From positions 744,001 to 808,000 of the forward strand of contig JAVTVJ010000292.1 of assembly GCA_034509425.1 (NCBI GenBank): DNA of 64,000 nucleotides, read 5' to 3'. Position 1 is the stretch's first letter, and every line of letters begins with the position of its first letter. Below, in pieces: positions 33,136 to 45,100 of the stretch. Made by a program: the position numbers and the translations under genes. This DNA comes from Eopsaltria australis. Its lineage: Eukaryota > Chordata > Aves > Passeriformes > Petroicidae. The notes under the pieces were generated by a model that had not been told where the DNA came from, did not search any database, and worked only from the letters and a program-made list of their open reading frames with translations.

Positions 33136-36100
33136 GTACTGAGTGCCACAGCAGCTTCCCAGCCCAGGCAGGGCAAGGCACAGCTCTGGGAATGCTGCTG
33201 GGAATGGTGGGATTCCTCCAGCTCCACTCCCAGGGGGAAGGCACAGCTCTGGGAACGCTGCTGAGCTCCTTGGAAGGGTGGGATTCCTCCAAGTGCACTT
33301 CCAGGGGGAAGGCACAGCTCTGGGAACACTGCTGATATCCTTGGAAGGGTGGAATTCCTCCAGCTCCACTCCTAGGAGCAAGGCACAGCTCTGGGAATGC
33401 TGCTGAGCTCCTTGGAGGGGTGGGATTCCTCCAAGTGCACTCCCAGGGGGAAGGCACAGCTCTGGGAACGCTGCTGAGCTCCTTGGAGGGGTGGGATTCC
33501 TGCAGCTCCACTCCAGGGGGAAGGTGTAGCTGGGGGAATGCTGCCAGGATGAGCCCAGGGTCCCTGGAGCAGCAGGATGGCTCTGGGTTGGGTGGGAGCA
33601 GTTCTTCTGTGTCTCCTGTGGGAAGGAGCTGGAGCTGGGCTGTTGTGGGAGTGGATGGAAGGAGCTGCTCCAGGGAAGGAACAGAAATTTCCAGAGTTGT
33701 TCTGTTCTGTGGACACAGGGACAGTTTGAAGCTTCCCCCTGCCCTGATCCCTGTGATTGGGGGGTGTGGGCTCCCCTCTGGAAGGTCACTAAGGCATTGC
33801 AAGGGGTGTGTGACAGGGGCCCCCACTGACCCATGCAGGAAAACATCCTTACCCCCATGGTTTGAAGTTTCCTTTACAAACTTTTCAGTTCGTGCAAAGC
33901 TGATAGTGAACCTTCCCTTTGGGAGCTGACTGCCTTCAAAATACACAACAAAAACTTTATGGTATCTCTGCCTTCCTCCATTTTCATCTGTTTTGATTTG
34001 GAGACTGGATTTGGGGTTTGCTTTGGTGGTTGGTTGGATTTTTTTATTCATTTTCAGTTACCTGGAGGGCTCAAAGCTGCTGACTGCAAATTTCACATTT
34101 GCAATGAGACTCAGAGGAACTGGTTGTTAAAATACCCAGCCAGTGGAGCTCCCTTTATGCTCCTGCAGAGCCAGCTTGTTGTAATCCAGATCTTTTCTTT
34201 ATTGAAATGAAAAGATGTAAATATGTGTGTATTCCTCCTCTAAAGGCAGGTTACCTCTGAGCCACATTCCTGAGTCATGTGCAGAGGATGTCTCAGGAGT
34301 GGTTTAAATAAAGCTGAAATTTCATTAGTTAATGGCTTAAAAGAATGAAATAAAATAGAAGATGGAATAAAATAGTAAATGAAATATTCCCACTGTTCTG
34401 GTCAGTGGGCAGCAAGTTTTACTGAGACCAAAACCAACACAGAATGATGGAATATAGTTGAAAATTACTCAAAATTGTAGAAAGGATTTGCCTGAAGGAG
34501 AGGAGTTCGAGGTATTTGCTCCAATCCCATGTAACCCGTGGTGTCTGGAGAACTCACATCCTGCTTTTCTTCCTGTATTACCCTTGGAAATCCTCTGCTG
34601 CCCTGTTGGATGTTTTCTGGGAGGTCTCACCCCTTGCAGGGAGGTGCTGGGGTGACTTCACTGCAGTGAATGCAGTGTTTGTCCTGGCCCCTCTGCAGCT
34701 CCTGCTTGCTGCATCCAGAGGCTTGGGAGTGTCCCTGTCCTCGGGGACAGAAATCCTGCATCACCTCTGCAGCATCCAGAGCTGCATCTGCTCAGCTCAG
34801 TGGGGTTTCATCCTCCCTCTCATCCCTAAATAGCTGTTGAGACCATTCACTGAGATTTTCTGTTTCTGCCCCAAACTCCTGAGGAAGAGGCTGTGTGCTC
34901 CTGCCACGAGTGGTTCCTGCCTAAGGAGCCTTGTTTTGCTCAGATTGTGCAGGATTGTTCTGGGCTGAGCCTGGAAACACAGGACACATGGGATGCAGCT
35001 CCTGTGCTTTGAACTGTGTCTCTGCACTAACATGGAGCACTTTTCCAAAGCCCCCTTGGTGTGTGGGGTTGTCCTGCAGCTACCTGGGATCCATCAGGGA
35101 TCAATGAAAATATTGAACCTTGGATCTTTTAGGACTGCATAGAAGTGAAACAAATCATTCAGGGTAATATTGATGGGGTTTATTTCTAGCAGGTGAGCAG
35201 GGTTTGGTACTGTGGGTAGGCTGGGATCTTAAAAATAAGAATAAAGTGGCGTTAAATGGTGGAGTCTGACACTCCAGGGGGGCTCTGGTGTGTCATTTAC
35301 ACTCACTGGGATGCACAGGGACACTGAAAGATCCCAACATTCAAAGCCAGAGATGGAACCCAGAACTTTCGCCTGTAAAAGGAGCCCAGCTGCCACATCA
35401 AATAATACAAACACTGGAATGCTTAAATGCTGCTGGGAATTCCAGCATCCCAGAGAGGAAGAGCTTTTTGGGGTAAGGCAGCTGGTAATGCCAGATGGGA
35501 GGGAAAGATTCCTGCTTTGGGTTTGTCATTCCATCACTCCAGCTGAGGCCTGCATTCCCCTCCTTCCCCAGGGAGCTGTGCCCCAGTCCCACCTACTCCA
35601 AACTGCCCTGAGTGTACCAAGGAGAGGCTCAAAGCCAGTGGAGGATTTAATTTGAGATCATTTTCTGAGTCTTTGTTGTCTGGCTGCAGACAGCAAAGCC
35701 CTGGGCACAAATCACTGCCATGCCTTGGATCACCGTTCCCTGAATTTTCATCCCTTGTAAGAAGGAAGATAGAAGGATATTGGAGATCTCAGGGTTTCTT
35801 TGTCACTGCTGGAGCCTTCAGGAAAGGTGCCTTTCCCTTAGCAATAAATCAGCTGCTCTCATGGCTGTTGCAGTTGTTGTATGGCCCTGTCAGATCCTGA
35901 AACAACTCTTGAATTCCATGTTTACACCACTGCAGGTCAAGGGGAGGAATATACATATCTATAAATGCAGCTTTCCCTCTTTTCCATGGGCCTCCAGTAT
36001 GTTCTGTTGGTGCTGAAGCCATTTATAACAAATATCAGATCCTTATAAATGCTGCATTAAAATTCCACTGTGACCCACGTGTGGTTTCCTTGTGTGATCC

Positions 36101-36596
36101 TAAATAACCATTTCTTCTGAAAAGAATCTACATCTCAGTAAAGCTTCATTCTCTTCAAGTCTCACCAGTTTATCTTTAGGTGATTGCTTATTACCTTTAA
36201 GGTTGTACTGGAAATTCCAGCAGGAATGTGGGAGGCAGCTCCAGGTTCCAAGCAGGACTGTTCCTTGCTGTGCTTTTTATTTTCCCCGGCCAGAGGAGTC
36301 AGTGAAATGCTGTAAATGAACCCCCAGGTAATCAGGGGTTGAACCACTGCATAACAAGTGGGCCCTGGACCTTGTGTTGCCTATTTTCATTTCTAATTGA
36401 CTGCTGCTAAGTGCTGCTGCTGATTGCTGAATTTCCAGTGGAGGATAAACGTTGATATTTGATTAATGAATTTGCACGACAGAGAAGAACCAAGCCCTAA
36501 TTAATGACTGTGGTTATGGAAATGCTGGGAGCACGTGGGCTTGGGGTGTCTGAGGGCTGTGGCTTTGGGAAGTGCTGACCCTGTTTTCCCTTTCAG
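33136..36596 (+). other. NEO1: Intron within FnIII-5
   Basis: A 3.5-kb intron. A 71-bp minisatellite starts about 35 nt after the donor and ends at about 33540; the rest is AT-leaning with nothing recognised. Antisense frames of 326 codons over 32878-34051 come from the minisatellite. Confidence 0.85.
33170..33540. repeat. About 71-bp minisatellite, 5 copies
   Basis: Units with the landmarks GGGATTCCTCCAGCTCCACT and AAGGCACAGCTCTGGGAA recur about every 71 bp (starts near 33209, 33280, 33352, 33422 and 33491). Divergence between copies is modest. The array keeps frames open on both strands. Confidence 0.9.
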
Positions 36597-36735
36597 ACTG
36601 CAAATGCCACCACTCTGAGCTATCTGGTGACGGGGCTGAAGCCAAACACCCTCTACGAGTTCTCGGTGATGGTGACCAAGGGCAGGAGATCCAGCACCTG
36701 GAGCATGACAGCACACGGGACAACCTTTGAATTAG
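36597..36735 (+). CDS. NEO1: NEO1 exon: FnIII-5 second part
   Basis: The acceptor is 'gttttccctttcag' and the donor 'gaattag|gtactc'; the exon enters in phase 0 and leaves in phase 1. It encodes [40 protein letters not shown] and GTTFEL. NAT is a potential glycosylation site. The [13 protein letters not shown] core and the RRSSTWS loop match neogenin. Confidence 0.96.
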
Positions 36736-39244
36736 GTACTCCTGGAAGGGCTCTGGAAGGGTGGGATATTCCTAAAGAAACCTCCACCTGGAATGGTTCT
36801 GCTGATTAACACTTGCTGTCTGAATAGTTCAGTCAGAAATTCTGATTAAAAAACAACAACATCAAAATACTTCAGAATTCCAAGGGATGATTGCAGGAGA
36901 ATTTACATCAAATTACAGAGAAGTCATGAATAATGTAGCACAGTTCATGGGCAGGAGAGAAGAAAGTCTCACAAAAAGCACATTAACAACAAATACACAG
37001 TAAACACTTCAGCAAATAATAATTAAAATTTGCTGTAAATGTGATGATAATTGTTACAGAGTGAGAAGGTGCATGAGGCAAATGAAGACAAAAAAATCAC
37101 AGTAGGAATTCAGACACACAAATGAGCCCTAAGTTCCTGTTCAGTGCAGAACAGAGGAGGGTTTGTAGCTGCCAGGAAAAGCTCAGGTCCAGGGAGTGAC
37201 TGTGAGGGCCAGGCCCTCTCCCCAACCTGCCCCTCATTAGCTCTTCTTACCCTGCAGTTAAATGAACTTTGGACAATTAAATTTACTGCTTAGTACACTT
37301 AGGTTTCTCTTGAGATGGACTGTGGAGGACAAAAAGTCCATCCAAATGAGCCCAGAGTTCTCCTGCTAAATTAAAACACAGCCGAAAAAATCAAACGTGC
37401 AAAGAATAATTGAGATCTGCCAGATATTCTATCAGAGAAATTCTGTCATTTCTGCTTAAGAGAAAGCAAAGCCAGGATAAAATCTGAACTCTCTGAAGTC
37501 CCAGGGAGCTTCAGTTGCTTTTGAAAACATTGTCATGGTTTTGGGTGGGACTTCCATGATGTGGGGCCAGCTCTGGGTTGGGGCTGCTCTCCCATCCCAT
37601 TTGGTATTTCTGCTGACACACGTTCAATCCTCATCCATAACTCTGCTCTGAGTGTCAGGACTGTAAAAGCTGCACAAATAAAGTTTTTAAAGAGAACTTG
37701 GCACTCACAAAACCTCTGAGCAAGGGCACAGTGCAGGAGGGCTCAGTGCCTTTAAATGGTAAGGGTCACGTGTAAGTGGTTGTAAGGAATATTTGTAAAT
37801 ATGAAACAAAATCTTGGGAACAAAGGAGAAAATTTAAAATAGAATTTTTTTTTAAAAAGTCCAAATATATTTTCTCATAACAGATCTTGTGATTTGTAAT
37901 ACTGGCCAAATTCCTGAGTGAATGGCTCATTATTTTGGGATACTCCTGAGAAGTTGTGTGGGACTTGCTCCTAAAAGGAAAACAGGGAATTCTGGGCTCT
38001 GTGAATCCTTGATCTCCTGTGGGCTACTTCTGATTTTCTATTTTTGTTTCCTTTGAATCCTCTTTTTACATATTTGGGGCAGTAGTTACAATAACTTCTG
38101 GGCTTTGGCTGTCCCTGGTTTCCAGCTCTTCATCCCAGGGATAATTGGTGGCCATCCCAGGGGATTTATGGATGGGTTTCCAATAGGTCATGTACATAAA
38201 GCTCTGGAAATGCAGAAAGTTCAGTGTTACTGTGCTTGTATTAAATGGCCAAGGTGGATTTACTCCATGTTGCCCCCTCAGAAGCCCCCTGGATTTCGGG
38301 ATGTGGCCCTGCAGGGGTGGTCAGTGCCTTCTGGAGGCTCCAGTTCACAGCAAGAATTTCAGCTGTCTGCTGGAGCAGTTTGTGCTGTTTCCTGAATTTT
38401 TGTCAGGAAAGGCTGATGGGAGAAGGAAAACTCTCCCCTCCTTTCTCTTCCTCAGTGCTGCTCTCTGGCTACCCAAGGAAAAAGGTTGGCCAGTTGTGCT
38501 CAGCAAATACTTCAGCATTTCAAACACCTGTGGTGCAGGTGCCTTCTAAATTACAGCTCGTTCTTCAGGAGGTCAATCAGCCTTTACAGGTTTGCCCAGA
38601 GATTGTTCCCCAGAGCAGCTGTGGCTGCCCCTGGGTCCCTGGCAGTGTCCCAGGCCAGGCTGGATGGAGCTTGGAGCACCCTGGGATAGTGGAAGGTGTC
38701 CCTGCTCATGGCAGGGCATGGAATGAGATGAGCTTTAAGGTCATGGTCACCCAAACCATTCCAGGCTGGTACAGTTCTAAGTTGCTGGGGGATTTATTTT
38801 GCTGATTGGGGTTTAAGTGGCAGATGGGCACTTCTGGGGTCTCAGTCCCACCTCAAACCTGGAAACAGGGGCATATTTCAGATGCCTGCCTATATAAAAT
38901 GTATCTTTCACAAGTTTGTGGGATTTTTCTGATGACCGAAGAAATTCAGGTGAGAAGTCACTGGCCCCAGTTGTCCAGGTTTTTGAGGACACTCAGTCAT
39001 GGATCACATCTGGTGCCAGAAGTGCTCTGGAAAGGAGGAACTCCATATGGAATGGAGGCACTGACACTGGATGGGATTGGCCAGTGAGGGGCTAAATCAG
39101 AGACACTACAGGAGGGGGGATTTATAAAAGTGAAAAGAATAACCCAAATATGATTGTATTCCACATCAGATGAAGATCCAGGGCCCTGAGGTGGTTGTTT
39201 CTGTGGTGTGACAGGGTTGCTGACACTCTGGGTTTGTGTTTCAG
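36736..39244 (+). other. NEO1: Intron between FnIII-5 and FnIII-6
   Basis: A 2.5-kb AT-rich intron with one sense CR1 fragment at 38605-38772. Nothing else recognised. Confidence 0.8.
38605..38772 (+). mobile_element. CR1 LINE 3'-end fragment
   Basis: The segments 'agcagctgtggctgcccctg', 'cttggagcaccctgggatag' and the decayed end 'cacccaaaccattccaggct' identify the CR1 3' region in sense orientation. Confidence 0.8.
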
Positions 39245-39352
39245 TGCCAACCTCACCCCCCAAGGACGTGACCGTGGTGAGCAAGGAGGGCAAACCCCGC
39301 ACCATCATCGTGAACTGGCAGCCACCCTCCGAGGCCAACGGCAAAATCACAG
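39245..39352 (+). CDS. NEO1: NEO1 exon: FnIII-6 first part
   Basis: The acceptor is 'ttgtgtttcag' and the donor 'atcacag|gtgggg'; phase 1 to phase 1. It encodes [20 protein letters not shown] and [16 protein letters not shown]. The conserved Trp of the B strand is present. This domain belongs to the RGM-binding pair FnIII-5/6. Confidence 0.95.
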
Positions 39353-39528
39353 GTGGGGCACGAGGGACCCGGCTCCTGGGGCTGCCCAGGGCTGCTTTGC
39401 CAATCTGCAGTAGCTCACATTCATTATTTACTGGTGTATCTCACCAGAATGTATTCACATCTAAACTAACTGCAGTGGGAAACGGAGGTGGAATCAGAAA
39501 TCCAATTGAAAGTTGAAATATCTTTCCC

Positions 39529-39639
39529 AGAGCCCATCACCAGCTCCCCATCCCAGAGCCCATCACCAGCTCCCCTTTCCAGAGCCCATCACCAGCTCCC
39601 CATCCCAGAGCCCATCACCAGCTCCCCTTTCCCAGAGCC
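39529..39639. repeat. 26-bp tandem repeat, about 4 copies
   Basis: The unit AGAGCCCATCACCAGCTCCC plus about six bases (catccc or ctttcc) is repeated head to tail. Confidence 0.9.
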
Positions 39640-39967
39640 TGAGCAGTTTCTGGGATGTGAGGCCCGAGTGCCCTCTGGTGGGAGCAGCTCCATCCGTCTG
39701 AGGGCCTGGCAGTAATTAATTACTCATTAACTCGCTCTGTGCTGTCAGTGATGCCAGAATTCCGAGTGGTGATGTCATTCCATGGCCCCCTGTCCTTGGA
39801 ATGCAACTCCAGTCTCCCTGGCTGGGGATGGGATGGGCATGGAATGAGCTGGGCCAGTCTGAGTCCCACATGCTCGGGCATCGTTAGAGCTGCTGACTAA
39901 TTAGGACACTCAGAAGTTAATTGAGTACTTGTGCCTGCAGGCTGTTATAATGCTTTTAGCATCACTT

Positions 39968-40170
39968 CATGTATATATATAGATATATTGCAGATATAGG
40001 GATCTGTAGATTGATAGATATATAACAGATATCTAGCTATATAAAAAATGTGTATTTCCATATATGTTACATACAAAAGAAATACTCGAACCTGGATATA
40101 AATAATGATAAAAATATATAAATAATATATTAAAATATGTATATTGTATTATATACAGTCTATACTAAAT
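39968..40170. repeat. A/T-rich TATA-like low-complexity tract
   Basis: The tract is dominated by TA steps such as 'gtatatatatagatatattg', 'taaaaatatataaataatat' and similar. It is likely simple-sequence drift; no element ends are visible. Confidence 0.8.
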
Positions 40171-40848
40171 ACACATTCAATTATTTATTTCTGTGTGTGT
40201 ATAAATATCCAGAGGTTCATGTATTTCCTTTATGCTGATCTGTGTTTCTTATATTAAAAAGTCATAAAGCTTTTACTGCATCCTGATTTGTGATTTCAGT
40301 ATATTTTAAGAACAGAACAGAAACTCTTCCCATACCTTTTTTTCTGGGATGTGCAGGCCAGCCTCAGCTCTCTTCAGGTTCTTGTTGCCTTTGTTATACA
40401 CTGAAAAATAATGAAATAATTATAAACTATATATATAATTATAATTATTGTTCAGCTGTGTGTGAGAAAGTTCTGTTGTTTTAACGTAATTTAAATAATA
40501 TCATATTAATTCTTTGAGGATGCTTTGATAATGGCAGCTTTATTTTATTTTACTTTCTTTTGTCTTTGAGTAGGTAAAGGGGTGCAAATAGCAATTTGTC
40601 CACGTTCAGGGAACGGTGGCCACAACTCATCTTGTTATTTTAAAGGAGTTTTTACTCACACCATGCATTTTGAACAGTTCAGAGGGAAGATGGGAGGGCT
40701 GGCTGATATTTGAACCTGGTTTTAGTGTTCACCAAAGTCAGAGCACGCTCGGGAGGCCCCAGTGGTTCCCCTGGCACACAGAACATCTGCTGTGGCTGCT
40801 GTGGCTCCCTGTCCCTGTATGGCTGGAGCTGTCCCTTTCCCTGCCCAG

Positions 40849-41043
40849 GGTACATCATCTACTACAGCACGGACGTCAACGCCGAGATCCACGACTGGGT
40901 CATCGAGCCCGTGGTGGGCAACAGGCTCACCCACCAGATCCAGGAGCTCACCCTCGACACCCCCTACTTCTTCAAGATCCAGGCCCGCAACTCCAAGGGC
41001 ATGGGGCCCATGTCTGAGGCCGTGCAGTTCCGCACCCCCAAAG
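40849..41043 (+). CDS. NEO1: NEO1 exon: FnIII-6 second part
   Basis: The acceptor is 'ttccctgcccag' and the donor 'cccaaag|gtaccc'; phase 1 to phase 1. It encodes [40 protein letters not shown] and [20 protein letters not shown], ending RTPK. It completes FnIII-6, the last ectodomain module. Confidence 0.96.
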
Positions 41044-41164
41044 GTACCCTGGCCTCGGGGGGCGTGGGGAGCGCGGGCTCTGCTCCTGGGAAAGGCTGGG
41101 CAGGGACGTTGCCCGTGGGCTTGGGCTTGCGTGAGTGAATCCCTGTGGTTGGAGCTCAGCTGTT

Positions 41165-41629
41165 GGGTTTGCAGTATTCAACGCAGGGTTAAGGACTTCT
41201 GTGACGAGACTGTGATGTTGTACAGAGTTCTTTATTGTACAGAGTTACTTTATTGTAAGACTACTACAGATTATTCTGTGACTAATTGTTAAGACTACTC
41301 TTATGACTCTTACTATGGCCACTGCCATGGCTGCTCCCTTATGGCCACTGCCATGGCTACAGCTTTATGGCTACTGCCTACTGCTATGCAGTGAAAATTC
41401 CCTTTATCCCATCCCACCCCCAGGCTGTGCCATCCCATAAACAGCAAAGATAAACAATCCCCTAGAAGGTTACAATCTACAGTACTCCGACACAATGGGT
41501 GCAGAAGGCCACAAACCCGTGCTCCTCTTTCCCATGCCCATCCCTGGTGACCTGGATGTGCTTCCTGGTCACCTCTGGGCCTTCCAGGCCTGCTTTTCTA
41601 TAGCACACACAGTGTAACCCTACAGGGTT
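41165..41629. repeat. 5-bp target-site duplication around solo LTR
   Basis: The five bases gggtt occur at 41165-41169 directly before the LTR and again at 41625-41629 directly after it. This fits a single retroviral integration followed by recombination to one LTR. Confidence 0.8.
41170..41624 (-). mobile_element. Solo LTR of an endogenous retrovirus, copy 2
   Basis: A 455-bp relative of 22190-22653. On the minus strand it starts TGTAGGGTTACAC and ends GTTGAATACTGCA. TTTATT on the + strand (minus-strand AATAAA) occurs twice near 41230-41256. The TATA box of copy 1 is replaced by GATAAAG here. Perfect 5-bp gggtt duplications flank it. Five-base duplications occur in some ERV classes (ERV1 and ERVL types), but the class is not settled. 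Confidence 0.88.
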
Positions 41630-41857
41630 CTTCCACAGTGCCTGGGGGGCCTTTGGGACCTTGGGTTGTTACAAACCCGGGGTGGCTGCAGTGAAAGTGC
41701 AGGTCCTGTGTGCCACATCTGCTCACTGGGAATGGGATGGTGCAGTGGGAACTCCTGGGATGTAACAGGCCCCTAATTCAGGAACTGGTGGTGATGGGCA
41801 AGTGGTAAAGAGTAAAATGTAAGAGAGCTTGGGAAAATAAAGTTAGGAGTTTCTTGT

Positions 41858-41985
41858 CATAGAATCCTGTCGCAGAATTGGGCTGGGAGGGACCTTGCAG
41901 CCCATCCATGGGCAGGGACACCTCCACCAGCCCAGGTTGCTTTTAGCCCTGTCCAGTCTGGCCTTGAACACTTCTCCACGTGAGT
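41858..41985 (-). mobile_element. CR1 LINE 3'-end fragment, antisense
   Basis: It starts with 'catagaatcctgtcgcagaa' (complement of the CR1 terminal repeat), then 'atgggcagggacacctccac' and 'ctggccttgaacacttctcc'. Confidence 0.85.
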
Positions 41986-42104
41986 TTTAGTGCTGAGAAT
42001 CAAGAGCTGTACCCTGTGCTGTGGGAAACTTGGAATTCTGTCTCACTCCTTCAAGCCTTGTGATGTATCTCTTGTTTTTTCCTCCCTGTGCTTGCCCCAC
42101 TAAG

Positions 42105-42137
42105 CTGAGTCCTCAGATAAAATGCCCAATGACCAAG
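42105..42137 (+). CDS. NEO1: NEO1 33-nt microexon (juxtamembrane linker)
   Basis: The acceptor is 'cttgccccactaag' and the donor 'gaccaag|gtaaat'; phase 1 to phase 1. It encodes AESSDKMPNDQ, counting the split codon at its start. Its length of 11 codons and equal phases on both sides mean it can be skipped without changing frame. It corresponds to the neogenin ADSSDKMPNDQ segment. The change of the second residue to Glu is read directly from the sequence. Confidence 0.92.
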
Positions 42138-45100
42138 GTAAATGAACAGCCACATTTCTCTTCTCTCCATCCTTCACTGTTTTGCTTTGCTGTCCATGTG
42201 CTGTGACATTTTCTAAATGGAACAGGATCCTGCTGCTCCAACTGGGAACGGGCGAGTTCCTGCTGTGCTGGCAGGGGGAGAGCTGGAAATCCTGGCCATG
42301 GGTGGGAGGGATGTGAAGGGATCTCTGGAGAGATGTGAAGGGATCTCTGGAGAGATGTGAAGGGATCTCTGGAGGGGTGTGAAGGGATCTCTGGAGGGAT
42401 GTGAAGGGATCTCTGGAGGGGTGTGAAGGGATCTCTGGAGGGGTGTGAAGGGATCTCTGGAGAGATGTGAAGGGATCTCTGTTGAGATGTGAAGGGATCT
42501 CTGGAGGGGTGTGAAGGGATCTCTGGAGAGATGTGAAGGGATCTCTGGAGAGATGTGAAGGGATCTCTGAAGGGTCTCGATCTCTGTTGGTGTGAAGGGA
42601 TCTCTGGAGAGATGTGAGATGTGAAGGGATCTCTGGAGGGGTGTGAAGGGATCTCTGGAGGGTTGTGAAGGGATCTCTGGAGGGGTGTGAAGGGATCTCT
42701 GGAGGGTTGTGAAGGGTAGGGGTGTGAAGGGATCTCTGGAGGGTTGTGAAGGGATCTCTGGAGGGGTGTGAAGGGATCTCTGGAGGGGTGTGAAGGGAAG
42801 GGGATCTCTGCAGGGTTGTGAAGGGATCTCTGGTGGGGTGTGAAGGGATCTCTGTTGAGATGTGAAGGGTCTCTGGAGGGGTGTGAAGGGATCTCTGTAG
42901 GGGTGTGAAGGGATCTCTGGAGGGGTGTGAAGGGATCTCTGCAGAGATGTCTCTCAAGGGCCGTGGGGGCTGTGGGAATGGCTCTGGAGGCAGTGGTGCC
43001 CCATCCAGCCCCTGCCCACGTACGAGGGGGTGGAAGATCAAAGGGCCTCTGGTTAGCACAAGTGCTGCTTGTGAGGATTCATTCCATAATAAAGGCAGGG
43101 AAGCCCTGGGAAGCTCTGTGAGGAAAGGAGAGATTCTGCCTGTCAGCTCATTTGGAGCCCAGACTCTCCTGAGGAGCCTGGCACTGGCTCCTAAAAGCCT
43201 TAAGGTTTTAAAATGTTTGCTTGAAAAATGGGAGCTTTGAGCTTCCTGCATTGAATTAGAAGGTGGATGTCCCAGGGCTCTTCTTGCTTTCTTCCAGATA
43301 ACCTACAAGCCCCATAAAAAGGAGGAGAATTAGTCTGAAGGGATGAGTTAAAAAGGCCATTGGCAAACAGCTTAGACATGCAATTAAAGAGATCCTAAAG
43401 GGGCTCTGAGGGAGCTGCTCCTCACTTGGCTCCTCAGCTTGGTACTTGGAGTAATTTATTAAACTGCTTTTACTCTGTGCTGGCTGCAGGGACAGTCAGG
43501 GTGTAAATTGATCCCCATCCCTGTGTCCTGGAGGTGGGGCTGAGCTTTGGGAAGCAGATGCTCCAGTGGCATTGTCCTGCTCACCTGCAGCAGGAGGGAA
43601 TCAGGGAAGGTTACAGGGTTTTAGGTGAAAGTTGCTGTTTTCTGTTTCTCCCTGTTCCAACCCCATTTCAGCCACTGTTCCATCCCAAAGGAACACACTC
43701 TCCTGGTAATGATCAATTTTTATCACATCCTATTATTTATAAATCATCAAAGTCAAGAGTTTTGTTTGAGAACCCCTATAGGGACACTGGGATAGCTGGA
43801 ATCCTGGCAGGAGCTGGAATGTGGGAAAGGGGAAGGCAGAGGAGAGGAGCTGAAGAGCTGCCCTGTGCCAGCATCACTGAACTGCCAGGAAAGAGGCAGC
43901 GGGTGACTCAGGCTGGGAGCAAAACCAAATGGGACTGGTTCCCTGCCCTTAATGGTTCTGTCCTTTTCTCTCTTTTCCTATTTCCATGTTTTCCTTCTGA
44001 ACCCAACACACAATTGTGTTTTCCCACACCCTTCTGGAGCACAGAGCTTGGTCAGAACTCAAGGCCTGTTGCTCTCAGGCTTCACTGGACTCATCCTAAA
44101 GCAAAGATTAAGATTGAGTAAACCCATCCTGAAGTCTTCCCTCAGTGAACATGTTCTGCCTGGATGTATTGTAACACGGAGCTTCACAGGCAGAAGGGAA
44201 AACAATTCCAGCAGATGCTGTCTTAAACTGTTCCTTAGATTAGGTCACACTGCAGAAGAGATGGGGCTCCCTGGAGTTTATTTAAACTGTTGATCTGTGG
44301 GATTAGGAATTGAATCTTGGTTGGGTTCCTAAATTTCATCCTAAATTCCTCAGGGAGGCCGGGGTTCCATGAGGATCACTGTGCATTGTCACTCACCCCT
44401 GATTTTATGTCCCTCAGGGCAGTTATTGCCTTCTCTTTCATGGTGTTATTCAGGACACTGAGCTGCACTTGGCCAAGCACAGATCCTTGCAGAGCTCATT
44501 GGAAACATTCCTCATGAATCATTCTCATTCTTATCACTTAATTCATTGTTAATCTCGTTAATAGGCACCACATGGTTTTTTTCTGGTGCTGTTCTAACAA
44601 AGCACTGCACAGCACTGTGCCAGGTATTTCCTGGAAGCCTAAATGCAGTGTATTTTATGTGTCTCTCATTATATATCTGCAGAGTTTCTGTAACCAGCCA
44701 CGTTTATCAGCTGACATTTGGCTTTTTGAAAATACCTGTTTTCCAGAAAGCAGAAAGATGGATGCAAAGTGTGTGCCATCCTCTCCATCTCCTTTGCCAT
44801 CATCTCACCTGTGTCAGGGCTCCAGCTGCTACACCACAAGTGCTCAGGGTGTCTGATTGCCCTCCCAAAATAGTGCTGGTTCTTCATGGTCCCCCCTGTC
44901 CCACAGCTTCCGTGGCAGCAGCTCCTCTGCACCAGGTTCAGGGCTTCAGAGTCCATCTGGGGGGTTCCCCCTTCCCAGAGCTGGGTTAAGTGGCCAGACA
45001 GACACAAATATTCAACATAAACTGTGTAAGATGCTGTTGCAGCCTGTCTCTGCTGCTGTGGCATTGTTGGTCCCCAGAAAGGGAACCCTGGTGCTGAGTC

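Larger units (their letters stand above)
39353..40848 (+). other. NEO1: Intron within FnIII-6
   Basis: A 1.5-kb intron with a 26-bp tandem repeat (39529-39639) and a long A/T-rich, TATA-repeat-like tract (39968-40170). Nothing else recognised. Confidence 0.85.
41044..42104 (+). other. NEO1: Intron before the 33-nt microexon
   Basis: A 1.06-kb intron containing a solo LTR (41170-41624) with a 5-bp target duplication and an antisense CR1 fragment (41858-41985). Confidence 0.85.

Noticed and set aside
32878..34051. Two 326-codon antisense frames
   Set aside because: They are produced by the 71-bp minisatellite and by the antisense of the FnIII-5 exon.
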